From assembly GCA_017992055.1 (NCBI GenBank), contig JAGOPK010000014.1, positions 1 through 64,000 of the forward strand: a stretch of DNA of 64,000 nt, written 5' to 3'. The notes under the pieces are model-generated. The model saw only the letters and a program-made list of their open reading frames with translations, did no database searches and was not told where the DNA came from. The stretch is from Burkholderiaceae bacterium (lineage in GTDB: Bacteria; Pseudomonadota; Gammaproteobacteria; Burkholderiales; Burkholderiaceae_C). This document shows positions 48,763-58,678 of this stretch, one piece after another. Within the stretch, counting starts at the first letter, position 1. Every line of letters begins with the position of its first letter. The translations under genes were made by a program, and so were the position numbers.

Positions 48763-49838
48763 CACTTCAGCCTCTCGGACTTGGTATAGGACTTCTGCCG
48801 TTTGAACATGCCGCGGCGGTAGAACGGGAACAGCTGCAGCCAGGTGCGCACCTTCAGCCAGCGGCCATACAGGCCCATGGGCTCGAACAGCACAAAGGCC
48901 ATCAGCACCACGCCGTACACCACCGCCTGCAGGCCGGCGGCCTGGCCGATGGACGGCGGCAGGAAGTCCTTGCCCAGGGCAATCAGCTGCGGCATGGTGA
49001 TCAGGAACACCGCGCCGAAGAACGCGCCGTGCACCGAGCCGATGCCGCCCACCACCACCAGCAGCAGCAGGTCGATGCTCTGCACGATGCCGAACTGGTC
49101 GGGCGAGATGAAGCGCAGCTTGTGCGCATACAGCGCGCCAGCCAGGCCGACGATGGCCGCCGACAGCGCAAAGGCCAGGGTCTTGTAGCCGGCCAGGTGG
49201 ATGCCCATGCTCTGCGCCGAGATCTCGCTGTCGCGGATGGCGATGAAGGCGCGACCGGTGGCCGAGCGCAGCAGGTTCAGCACGCCCAGCGTGACCAGCA
49301 CGCAGGTGCCCAGCGCCAGGTAGTAGAAGGACTCGCCCGAGCCCAGGTCGGCGCCGAAGAACTGCGGGCTGCTCACGCTCATGCCGGCATTGCCCTTGGT
49401 CAGGCTCTCCCAGCGCGCCAGCACCTCCTCGACGATGAAGCCGGCCGACAGCGTGGCGATGGCCAGGTAGATGCCCTTGACGCGCAGCGCCGGCAGGCCC
49501 ACCACCGTGCCCACCGCCGCCGACAGCAGGGCCGCCATGACCATGCTCAGCGGGAACGGCCAGCCGCGCGCGGCCAGCACCGCCTCGGTGTAGGCGCCGA
49601 CGCCCAGAAAGGCCGCATGGCCGATGGATGCCAGGCCGGTGAAGCCCGACAGCACCATCAGGCCCAGGCCGGCAATCGCATACACCAGCACAAAGCTGAA
49701 CTGGCTGAGCCAGTAGTCGCCGGCCCAGAACGGTGCGCTCAGCGCGGCCAGCAGCAGCAGGCTGTACCAGAAGGCCTGGCCGCCGTGCTTGACGAGCTGG
49801 ATGTCCTGCTCGTAGTGGGTCTTGAAGATGAAACGCAT
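48762..49838 (-). CDS. livM: LIV-type ABC transporter permease LivM
   Basis: This 358-residue integral membrane protein has the LivM-type motif GLASIGHAAFLGVGAYT, the cytoplasmic EAA-like stretch GRAFIAIRDSEISAQSMGI, and GGIGSVHGAFFGAVFL. About nine to ten helices are predicted. ATG at 49838 lies seven bases after the livH stop. The polar C-terminal tail (about 330-358) is long and basic. Confidence 0.9.
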   Translation of the reverse strand: MRFIFKTHYEQDIQLVKHGGQAFWYSLLLLAALSAPFWAGDYWLSQFSFVLVYAIAGLGLMVLSGFTGLASIGHAAFLGVGAYTEAVLAARGWPFPLSMVMAALLSAAVGTVVGLPALRVKGIYLAIATLSAGFIVEEVLARWESLTKGNAGMSVSSPQFFGADLGSGESFYYLALGTCVLVTLGVLNLLRSATGRAFIAIRDSEISAQSMGIHLAGYKTLAFALSAAIVGLAGALYAHKLRFISPDQFGIVQSIDLLLLVVVGGIGSVHGAFFGAVFLITMPQLIALGKDFLPPSIGQAAGLQAVVYGVVLMAFVLFEPMGLYGRWLKVRTWLQLFPFYRRGMFKRQKSYTKSERLK

Positions 49839-49845
49839 CGCGGAC

Positions 49846-50721
49846 TCAGACCTTCTTGCGCATCGCGCCGCCAAACAGGCCGTGCGGCTTGACCGCCAGC
49901 ATCACCAGCACCACCACATAGGCGGCGATGTCCTTGAAACCCTCGGGCAGGTAGAAGCCGGCGAAGGCCTCGACCAGGCCGATCACCAGGCCGCCGACGA
50001 TGGCCCCGGGCAGGCTGCCGAAGCCGCCCACCACCGCCGCCGGAAAGGCCTTCAGGCCGATGAAGCCCATGTTGGCGTGCACGAAGGTGATGGGCGCCAG
50101 CAGCAGGCCGGCAATCGCCGCCACCGCCGCCGACAGGCCCCACACCAGGCCATTGAGCTGGCGCACCGGAATGCCCATGTAGTACGCGGCCAGCTGGTTC
50201 TGCGAGGCCGCCTGCATGGCGATGCCGATCTTGCTGTAGCGGAACATCAGGAACAGCGCCCCGCACAGCAGCGCCGTCATGCCGATCACCGCCAGCTGCT
50301 CCACGCTGATGACCGCGCCGCCGAGGTTGAGCACCTGGTCCTTGTAGGGCACGGGCAGCGCGCTGGTCTCGGTGCCGATCTCCGGCAGCATCGAGATCAG
50401 GCCACGCGCCGTGTAGCCCACGCCGATGGTCAGCATGACCACAGTGAACTGCGGCTGGCCCAGGATGGGCCGGATCACCAGCCGCTCCAGCGCGATGCCG
50501 AGTGCCAGCATGCCGGCCACGGCCACCGGCGCGGCGGCCCAGAAGCTCCAGCCGCCACTCTTGATCAGCAGCAGCGCACCAAAGGCACCCAGCATCATCA
50601 ACTCGCCCTGGGCGAAGTTGACGGTCTCGGTGGCCTTGTAGATGAGCACGAAGCCCAGCGCTATCAGCGCATAGATGCATCCGAGCGAGATCCCGGACAC
50701 CAGCAATTGCACGATCGCCAA
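49846..50721 (-). CDS. livH: LIV-type ABC transporter permease LivH
   Basis: This 291-residue permease has the LivH start VQLLVSGISLGCIYALIALG, NFAQGELMMLGAF, the loop GIAMQAASQNQLAAYYMGI and GGFGSLPGAIVGG. Eight or more helices are predicted. The start codon is TTG at 50721, supported by GGGAG seven bases upstream; no ATG or GTG is better placed. It is the first gene of the operon, and no substrate-binding-protein gene accompanies it within the window. Confidence 0.9.
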   Translation of the reverse strand: MAIVQLLVSGISLGCIYALIALGFVLIYKATETVNFAQGELMMLGAFGALLLIKSGGWSFWAAAPVAVAGMLALGIALERLVIRPILGQPQFTVVMLTIGVGYTARGLISMLPEIGTETSALPVPYKDQVLNLGGAVISVEQLAVIGMTALLCGALFLMFRYSKIGIAMQAASQNQLAAYYMGIPVRQLNGLVWGLSAAVAAIAGLLLAPITFVHANMGFIGLKAFPAAVVGGFGSLPGAIVGGLVIGLVEAFAGFYLPEGFKDIAAYVVVLVMLAVKPHGLFGGAMRKKV

Positions 50722-50968
50722 ACCGATTCTCCCGAGCGCGGCCCGCGCCGGAGGGCGCAGGCCATGGACTGCTGCAAACGGCGCGCAGAGTAGGTGGGCC
50801 CCTGCAGAGCGTCTTGTGTCCAGATGCTGCCTGGGCCGGACCGGGGCGCGAGCCGGGGAAAGCCACTAGGACCCGTGTTCGCGCGCCGGCCGTCACCTGT
50901 TTGACGCGGCCGCGCCGGCGCCGCGGTTAAGTTCGGCGCTCAACATCACGCCCCTGGAGAGCCTTCCC
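50722..50968. other. Divergent intergenic region, livH and nitroreductase promoters
   Basis: These 247 bases separate the leftward liv operon from the rightward nitroreductase gene and must hold both promoters. On the plus strand TTGACG (50901-50906) lies 18 bases before GGTTAA (50925-50930), a weak candidate for the nitroreductase promoter. The region contains no open frame that I can support. Confidence 0.4.
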
Positions 50969-51649
50969 ATGCATGTGGCCGACGCCCTCGCCGCCCGTCG
51001 CTCGATCCGCGACTTCCTGCCCCGGCCGGTGCCCGGTGAGCTGATCCGCCGCGTGCTGGCCCAGGCCGCGCGCTCGCCCTCGGGCGGCAATCTGCAGCCC
51101 TGGCACATCGATGTGCTGGCCGGCGAGCGGCTGGAAGCGCTGCGCGCGCTTATGCGCGAGCGCCTGGCGGCAGTGGCCGCCGGCGACACCAGCGAGCAGC
51201 CCGAATACGCCATCTATCCCAAGGAACTGGTCTCGCCCTACCGCGACCGGCGCTTCCAGGTCGGCGAGGACATGTACGCCACCATGGGCGTGGCGCGCGA
51301 GGACCGGCCGGCCCGGCTGCGCTGGTTTGCGCGCAACTACGAGGCCTTTGGCGCGCCGATGCTGCTGTTTTGCAGCGTCGACCGCCGCATGGGCCCGCCG
51401 CAGTGGAGCGACCTGGGCATGTTCCTGCAGAGCCTGATGCTGCTGCTGCAGGCCGAAGGCGTGGACAGCTGCGCCCAGGAGGCCTGGAGCGTCTACCCGC
51501 GCACGATTGGCGGCTTTCTCGGGCTGCCGGCCGAGCGCATGCTGTTCACCGGCATGGCCATCGGCTACCGCAACCCGGAGCACCCGGTCAATTCACTGGT
51601 CGCGCAGCGTGCGCCGCTGGAGGAGTTTGCGCGCTTTCACGGCTGCTGA
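50969..51649 (+). CDS. Nitroreductase family protein
   Basis: This 226-residue FMN-dependent oxidoreductase has ARRSIRDFLPRPVPGELIRR at the N-terminus, SPSGGNLQPWHIDVLAG, and the C-terminal GFLGLPAERMLFTGMAIGY with a terminal Arg/Gly region. The inserted segment PYRDRRFQVGEDMYATMGV is typical of the larger nitrobenzoate/nitrofuran reductase subgroup. It reduces nitro or quinone compounds with NAD(P)H. GGAGAG precedes ATG 50969. It is convergent with the MATE gene, overlapping by 13 bp. Confidence 0.88.
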   Translation: MHVADALAARRSIRDFLPRPVPGELIRRVLAQAARSPSGGNLQPWHIDVLAGERLEALRALMRERLAAVAAGDTSEQPEYAIYPKELVSPYRDRRFQVGEDMYATMGVAREDRPARLRWFARNYEAFGAPMLLFCSVDRRMGPPQWSDLGMFLQSLMLLLQAEGVDSCAQEAWSVYPRTIGGFLGLPAERMLFTGMAIGYRNPEHPVNSLVAQRAPLEEFARFHGC

Positions 51650-53019
51650 GCCTGCGCCTGCTGCAAGCGCAGCCGGCGGTGCAGCCGGCGCGCATGCGGC
51701 ACCCAGCCCAGGCGCAGCCAGCGCCGCCACATCAGCAGGCCGCGGATCCATTCGTCGGCGGCATAGGCGATCCACACGCCGACCAGGCCCCAGCCCATCC
51801 AGGCGCCCAGGAACCAGGTGCCACCGGCCATCACGAAGACAAAGGACACGGCACCGGCGGCCACCGGGTAACGCGCATCGCCGGCGGCGCGCAGCGCATT
51901 GACGATCACCAGGTTGAAGCTGCGGCCGGTTTCCAGCAGCGGCGTCAGCCACAGCAGCAGCACGCCGGCCGACAGGATGGCCGCATCGGCGGTGAAGGCG
52001 CGCAGCAGCCAGGGCCCGGCCAGGGCCGCCAGCAGCGACAGCCCGCCCGAGATCGCCAGGCCACGCGCCATCGAACGCCGCACCAGCTGGTGGGCCTCGT
52101 GCAGCCGGCCGGCGCCGATCAGGTGGCCGACCACGATCTCGGCCGACAGGCCGATGGCCAGGCTGGCCAGCAGCAGCACATGCAGCACCTGCATCACATA
52201 GGCATGGGTGGCCAGGGCCTGGGTGCCCATGCTGCCCACCACCGACACGCTGACCACATAGGCCAGGCGCCAGGCGATGTTCTCGGCTGCGCCGGGCAGT
52301 CCGATGTGCAGCACCGGGCCCAGGGCCGGACGGTCCAGGCGCCACAGGTCGCGGGCCTGCGGCCGCAGGCCCAGCCGGCGCCGCCACAGCTGCAGCAGCA
52401 GGGCCGCGCCCAGCGCGCGGCTGGCCAGCAGGGCCACGGCAAAGCCGGGCAGGCCCCAGCCGGCCGGGCCCATCAGCAGCCAGGCCAGCACCAGGTGCAG
52501 GCCGTTCATCACCAGGATCAGGCGCAGCGTGGGCCGCGCCAGCAGGTGCGAGCGGGCCACGCTGGCCAGCGTGGCCACCCAGGCGTCGAGCAGCATGGCC
52601 GGGGCCAGCGCGATCAGCATCGGCTGGGCCAGCGGCCGCAGCTCGGACGGCGCATTCATCAGCGCCAGCAGCGGGCCCGAGCCGGCGCCGGCGATCAGCG
52701 CGCCGGCGCAGCCGATCCAGCTGGCCGCGCCCAGCGTGGCGCGGGCCGTGCGGTCGGCCTGGTCGCGCCGGCCGCCGCCCAGCGCCTGCGACACCACCAC
52801 GCCGACACCGGCGCCGACGATGCGGAAGAACACGAACAGCATCGCCAGCACCTGGTTGGCCAGCGCAAAGGCCGCGCCCGAGGCATCGCCCAGGCGCGCC
52901 GCCAGCGTGGTGCCGACCAGGCCCACCGAGATGCCCAGCAGCAGCTCGGCAAACAGCGGCCCGGCCAGCGGCAGCAGGCGCGGCCGCTCGCCGATGCGCG
53001 GCGCCGCGGCGGCGCTCAA
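51637..53019 (-). CDS. MATE-family efflux transporter
   Basis: This 460-residue protein has about twelve hydrophobic helices in two repeated halves, with MATE-type segments such as GISVGLVGTTLAARLG, FRIVGAGVGVVVSQALGGG and GLPGAAENIAWRLAYV. It exports cationic or aromatic compounds using a Na+ or H+ gradient. Start is TTG at 53019, overlapping the stop of the isomerase gene (TTGA). It closes an operon of glutathione-linked detoxification genes. Confidence 0.88.
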   Translation of the reverse strand: MSAAAAPRIGERPRLLPLAGPLFAELLLGISVGLVGTTLAARLGDASGAAFALANQVLAMLFVFFRIVGAGVGVVVSQALGGGRRDQADRTARATLGAASWIGCAGALIAGAGSGPLLALMNAPSELRPLAQPMLIALAPAMLLDAWVATLASVARSHLLARPTLRLILVMNGLHLVLAWLLMGPAGWGLPGFAVALLASRALGAALLLQLWRRRLGLRPQARDLWRLDRPALGPVLHIGLPGAAENIAWRLAYVVSVSVVGSMGTQALATHAYVMQVLHVLLLASLAIGLSAEIVVGHLIGAGRLHEAHQLVRRSMARGLAISGGLSLLAALAGPWLLRAFTADAAILSAGVLLLWLTPLLETGRSFNLVIVNALRAAGDARYPVAAGAVSFVFVMAGGTWFLGAWMGWGLVGVWIAYAADEWIRGLLMWRRWLRLGWVPHARRLHRRLRLQQAQAQQP

Positions 53020-53642
53020 GTGCCGCCGGCGGCGGCCGCGGCGCGGCGGCGCAGCACGGCCTCGCGCACCAGCGGCAGGCGGTCGTTGCCGAAGTACAGG
53101 TCGTCGCCGCCGACGAAGATCGTCGGCGAGCCGAAGGCGCCGCGGGCGATGGCCTCGTCGGTGTTGGCCTTCAGCGCGGCCTTGTAGACCGGGTCGGCCG
53201 CGGCGGCCAGCACGGCCGCGGGGTCCAGGCCGGCGGCGCGGGCGCAGTCGGCCAGCACCGTGTCCTGGCTGATGTCGCGGTCGTCGCTCCAGTAGGTGCG
53301 GAACACCTGGTCGCAAAACGGGTCCAGACCGCCCTGCTCGCCGGCCCAGATCGCCGCGCGCATGGCCTTGACGCTGTTGACCGGAAACACGCTGGGCGGA
53401 AAGCGGATGTCCAGGCCCACATGGCGGGCCCAGTCCTGCAGGTCCTTTTTCAGATAGGCCTGCTTGGCCGGCGGGCCGTTCTCGCGGAAGCTGTAGACGC
53501 TGGGGTTGACGGCATTGAAGATGCCGCCCACCAGCACCGGCCGCCATTGAACGTCCACGCCCAGCTCACGCGCCAGCGGGCGCAGCTGGTGGAAGCACAG
53601 CCAGGTCCAGGGGCTGGAGCAGTCGAAGAAGCATTCGATCAT
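53016..53642 (-). CDS. 2-hydroxychromene-2-carboxylate isomerase family (DsbA-like, glutathione-dependent)
   Basis: This 208-residue kappa-class GST/HCCA isomerase has FFDCSSPWTWLCFHQL at the N-terminus, where a Ser (Ser9/Ser10) binds the glutathione thiol, VLVGGIFNAVN, and AFGSPTIFVGGDDLYFGNDRL near the C-terminus with the cis-Pro site. The family isomerises chromene carboxylates in naphthalene catabolism or acts as a general GSH enzyme. ATG at 53642 overlaps the GST stop (ATGA). Confidence 0.88.
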   Translation of the reverse strand: MIECFFDCSSPWTWLCFHQLRPLARELGVDVQWRPVLVGGIFNAVNPSVYSFRENGPPAKQAYLKKDLQDWARHVGLDIRFPPSVFPVNSVKAMRAAIWAGEQGGLDPFCDQVFRTYWSDDRDISQDTVLADCARAAGLDPAAVLAAAADPVYKAALKANTDEAIARGAFGSPTIFVGGDDLYFGNDRLPLVREAVLRRRAAAAAGGT

Positions 53643-54367
53643 GGGGTGGTTCCGGAGGTGCCGGCGGCGGCCGTGCCGGCAAACAGGTGCTTGCGCGCCT
53701 CGGCATCGGGCACGGTCTGGGCGCTGCGCAGCTCGCGTCCCACGGCCAGGCCACGCTGCACGGCCTCGCGCGCGCGCAGCAGCGCATACCAGCGCTTGAC
53801 GGCCGGCCAGTCGTCCAGCGTGAAGCCCTGGGCCTTGTGCGTCATGGCCCAGGGAAAGATGGCGATGTCGGCAATCGAATACTCGCCGCAGACGAAGTCG
53901 TGCCCGGCCGCCTGCTGGCGCGCCAGCTGGGCATCGAGCACGCCGTACAGCCGCCGCGCCTCGGCCGCATAACGCTCGATGGCATAGGGCAGCTGCTCGG
54001 TGGCATAAAGCTTGAAGTGGCCGTGCTGGCCCAGCATGGGCCCAAAGCCGCCCATCTGCCACATCAGCCAGGACAGCACGGCCTGGCGCTCGCGCGGCGC
54101 CTGCGGCAGCAGGCGGCCGGCCTTGTCGGCCAGGTAGATCAGCATCGCGCCGCTCTCGAAGCTGCTGATCGGCGCACCGCCGCCGGGTGGATCGTGGTCC
54201 ACCAAGGCCGGGATGCGGTTGTTCGGGCTGATGGCCAGGAAGTCGGCGCCGAACTGCTCGCCGCGGGCGATGTTGACCGGCCGCAGGCGGTAGGCCAGGC
54301 CCAGTTCTTCGAGGGCGATGGACAGCTTCCAGCCATTCGGCGTGGGCCAGTAGTACAGGTCGATCAC
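53639..54367 (-). CDS. yfcG: Glutathione S-transferase, Nu class (YfcG type)
   Basis: This 242-residue GST starts IDLYYWPTPNGWKLSIALEE; the TPNG motif replaces the usual Tyr, Ser or Cys of GSTs and is the mark of YfcG-type disulfide-bond oxidoreductases. ISPNNRIPALVDHDP, FESGAMLIYLADKAG, MGGFGPMLGQHGHF and YSIADIAIFPW all match that group. GTG at 54367 is the start. A C-terminal extension of about 25 residues is Ala/Gly/Thr-rich. It leads the GST-isomerase-MATE operon. Confidence 0.9.
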   Translation of the reverse strand: MIDLYYWPTPNGWKLSIALEELGLAYRLRPVNIARGEQFGADFLAISPNNRIPALVDHDPPGGGAPISSFESGAMLIYLADKAGRLLPQAPRERQAVLSWLMWQMGGFGPMLGQHGHFKLYATEQLPYAIERYAAEARRLYGVLDAQLARQQAAGHDFVCGEYSIADIAIFPWAMTHKAQGFTLDDWPAVKRWYALLRAREAVQRGLAVGRELRSAQTVPDAEARKHLFAGTAAAGTSGTTP

Positions 54368-54446
54368 GGTGGTGGCGCGCCGGTGACAGCAGGGCTTGCG
54401 AGACTACCGCGAAACTGGGCCTGCAAAGTTACCGAGGAGACACAGC

Positions 54447-55145
54447 ATGGACGGATCCCAGGATCTGCCGACCGCTGCCCACCTGGCACCGGCCAGCATG
54501 GTCGACAGCGAGCACCCGGCGGTGCGCGCCTTTGCGCAGCAGCATGCCGTGGGCGACAGCCCGCGCCAGCGCGCCGTGGCGCTGTACCTGGCGGTGCGCG
54601 ACGGCTTTCGCTACGACCCCTACCAGGCCGACCTCAGCGCCCAGGGCATGTCCGCCAGCACGGTGCTGGCCAACGGCCATGGCTGGTGCGTGCCCAAGGC
54701 GGCCCTGCTGACGGCCGCCTGCCGCGCCGCCGGCATCCCGTCGCGGCTGGGCTTTGCCGACGTGAAGAACCACCTCAGCACCGAGCGCATGCGCGCGCAG
54801 ATGGGCACCGACGTGTTCTTCTGGCACGGCTTCTCGGAGATCTGGCTGGACGGCGCCTGGCGCAAGGCCACGCCGGCCTTCAACCTGTCGCTGTGCCAGC
54901 GCTTCGGCCTGCTGCCGCTGGAGTTCGACGGCGTCAGCGACTCGATCTACCACCCGTTTGACCGCGAGGGCCGGCGCCACATGGAATACCTGGCCCAGCG
55001 CGGCCACTTCGACGATGTGCCGCTGGCGCAGATGCGCGCCGACTTTGCGCTGCACTATCCGAACTGGGCCTATCTCTCGGCCGACGAGGCCGACTTCGAG
55101 GCCGAGTCGGCAAAAGAAGCTGCCGCAACAGGACCGGCACGATGA
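54447..55145 (+). CDS. Transglutaminase-like domain protein
   Basis: This 232-residue protein has a transglutaminase-like core with the nucleophile Cys in GHGWCVPKAALLTAACRAAG and the His in FWHGFSEIWLDGAW. The third residue region is KATPAFN, lacking the standard Asp-Pro, as in a bacterial subgroup. Such proteins act as cysteine peptidases or in modification chemistry; the substrate is unknown. GAGGAGA lies just before ATG 54447. Its stop overlaps the thioesterase start (ATGA), so the two are coupled. Confidence 0.85.
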   Translation: MDGSQDLPTAAHLAPASMVDSEHPAVRAFAQQHAVGDSPRQRAVALYLAVRDGFRYDPYQADLSAQGMSASTVLANGHGWCVPKAALLTAACRAAGIPSRLGFADVKNHLSTERMRAQMGTDVFFWHGFSEIWLDGAWRKATPAFNLSLCQRFGLLPLEFDGVSDSIYHPFDREGRRHMEYLAQRGHFDDVPLAQMRADFALHYPNWAYLSADEADFEAESAKEAAATGPAR

Positions 55146-55603
55146 GCGGTGCCAGCGATCTGCCGCCGGGCTTTGCCGAGCTGGTCATCCCCGAGGGCTT
55201 CTTCGGCGTCAACGGGCCGCTGTACCTGAAGCACGAGGGCGAGCTGGTGCAGCTGGGTTTTCGCGTCGAGCCGCGGCACTGCAACCCGATGCGCAACTGC
55301 CATGGCGGCATGCTGGCCAGCTTTGCCGACATGGTGCTGCCACTGTCGGTGCAGCGCAAGGCGCCCGAGGTCGGCTGGCGCTTTCTGCCGACCATCAACC
55401 TGACGCTGGACTACCTGGCGCCGGCGCCGCTGGGTTGCTGGGTGCAGGGCGAGGCGCAGGTGCTGCGCACCACGCGCAGCCTGGTGTTCGCCCAGGCCCT
55501 GATCACGGCCGACGGCGCACCCTGCGTGCGCGTCAGCGGCATCTTCAAGATCGGACCGCCGTTCCAGGTGCCCGGCGCACCGCCCGGCGTGGTGCCGGCC
55601 TGA
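55142..55603 (+). CDS. PaaI-type acyl-CoA thioesterase (hotdog fold)
   Basis: This 153-residue hotdog-fold protein has NPMRNCHGGMLASFADMVLP, holding the PaaI-type catalytic HGG and Asp, then LTLDYLAPAPLGCWVQGEAQVL and a final beta strand with VSGIFKIG. It hydrolyses an acyl- or aryl-CoA. Translational coupling to the transglutaminase-like gene is unusual for a thioesterase and hints at a shared substrate. Confidence 0.87.
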   Translation: MSGASDLPPGFAELVIPEGFFGVNGPLYLKHEGELVQLGFRVEPRHCNPMRNCHGGMLASFADMVLPLSVQRKAPEVGWRFLPTINLTLDYLAPAPLGCWVQGEAQVLRTTRSLVFAQALITADGAPCVRVSGIFKIGPPFQVPGAPPGVVPA

Positions 55604-55644
55604 GCGCAGCGGGCCCGAGCGCAGCGGGCCCGAGCGCAGCGGGC
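55602..55644 (+). repeat. 15-bp tandem repeat, about 2.9 copies
   Basis: GAGCGCAGCGGGCCC occurs at 55602 and 55617, and 13 of 15 bases again at 55632, directly between the thioesterase stop (which it overlaps) and the marR stop. The copies are identical, so the expansion is recent or maintained. Function unknown; it could affect termination between the convergent genes. Confidence 0.75.
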
Positions 55645-55646
55645 GC

Positions 55647-56098
55647 TCAGCGCGGCTGCGCCACCTTGGTCAGCAGCTCGATCAGCATCAGCCGCTCGGC
55701 GCGCGTCAGCCGGTCGTCCAGCTCGGCCTCCATCGGACCGGCGGCGGTGGCGCTGTCGGCGGCCATCTGGCGGCCGGCCTCGGTGAGCACGATGTTGTGG
55801 CTGCGGCGGTCGGCCTCGCTGCGCTCGCGGCGGATCAGGTCGCGCTGCTGCAGCCGGTCCAGCAGCAGGGTCAGATTGGGCGCCGACAGCGCCAGCGTCT
55901 GGCCCAGGCGCTTGGGCGACAGCGGGCCATTGGCCAGCAGCAGCAGCAGCAGCGAATACTCCACCTTGCGCAGGCCAAAGCGCTGGCCGATGTGGCGGTC
56001 GAAGGTGTCCATGGTCACCACCCGGGCCTGGGCCACGTGGTAGCCCAGCACCTCGCCCAGCACGCCCAGCGACACCGGTGGCTGCGACGGGCGCGGAT

Positions 56099-56102
<4 letters not shown>
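55647..56102 (-). CDS. MarR-family transcriptional regulator
   Basis: This 151-residue winged-HTH protein has the recognition region LSPKRLGQTLALSAPNLTLLLDRLQQRDLI and the wing RERSEADRRSHNIVLTEAG, of MarR type. ATG at 56102 overlaps the stop of the acyl-CoA dehydrogenase gene, so it is the last gene of the operon. A MarR gene in such operons usually represses them in response to a CoA thioester or aromatic acid. No operator was identified for it. Confidence 0.88.
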
Positions 56103-57915
<1,813 letters not shown>

Positions 57916-57916
<1 letters not shown>

Positions 57917-58671
57917 CAAGCCTCTTGGTTGGCCTGTTGGTCGGCCGGCTTGCGGCCGGCGCCCAGATACGTCTCGATCACGCGCGGGTCCACCGCCAGA
58001 TCGGCCGCCGGGCCCTGCAGCGCGATGGCGCCGGTCTCCAGCACATAGCCGTGGTCGGCCACTTCCAGCGCGGCACGCGCGTTCTGCTCGACCAGCAGGA
58101 TGGACACGCCCTGTTCGCGCAGCGTGGAGATGATGCGGAAGATCTCGCGCACGATCAGCGGCGCCAGGCCCAGGCTGGGCTCGTCGAGCATCAAGAGCTT
58201 GGGCTCGCTCATCAGCGCGCGGCCCACGGCCAGCATCTGGCGCTCGCCGCCCGACAGCGTGCCGGCCAGCTGGGCGCGGCGCTCCTTGAGCCGCGGAAAG
58301 GTGGTGTAGACGCGCTCCAACGCGCGCTTCCAGTCGCGGCCCTGCTTCATCGCGCGCCAGGCGCCCAGCACCAGGTTGTCTTCCACCGGCATGGTGCCGA
58401 ACAGCTCGCGCTTCTCGGGCACCAGGGCCAGGCCCATCATCACCCGCTCTTCCAGCGACACATCGGCCAGGTCCACGCCGTCGAAGACGATCTGGCCGCG
58501 TGCGGGCAGCACGGCCATCAGCGCATTCAGCGTGGTGCTCTTGCCGGCGCCGTTGGGGCCGATGATGGTGATGACCTGGCCCTTGGCCAGCGAGAAGTTC
58601 AGGCCCGTGAGCACCTCGGCGCGGCCGTAGCCGGCGTGCAGGTTCTGGACATTCAGCAATGCGTCTGCCAT
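57916..58671 (-). CDS. livF: LIV-type ABC transporter ATPase LivF
   Basis: This 251-residue ATPase has Walker A GPNGAGKST, signature LSGGERQMLAVGRALM and Walker B LLMLDEPSLGLAPLIVREIF, and ends YVLETGAIALQG. It lies seven bases after the livM-livG fusion gene. It is a separate lineage from the LivF at 47162 by sequence, so the two transporters are not recent duplicates of one another. Confidence 0.92.
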
Positions 58672-58678
58672 GGCGTTC

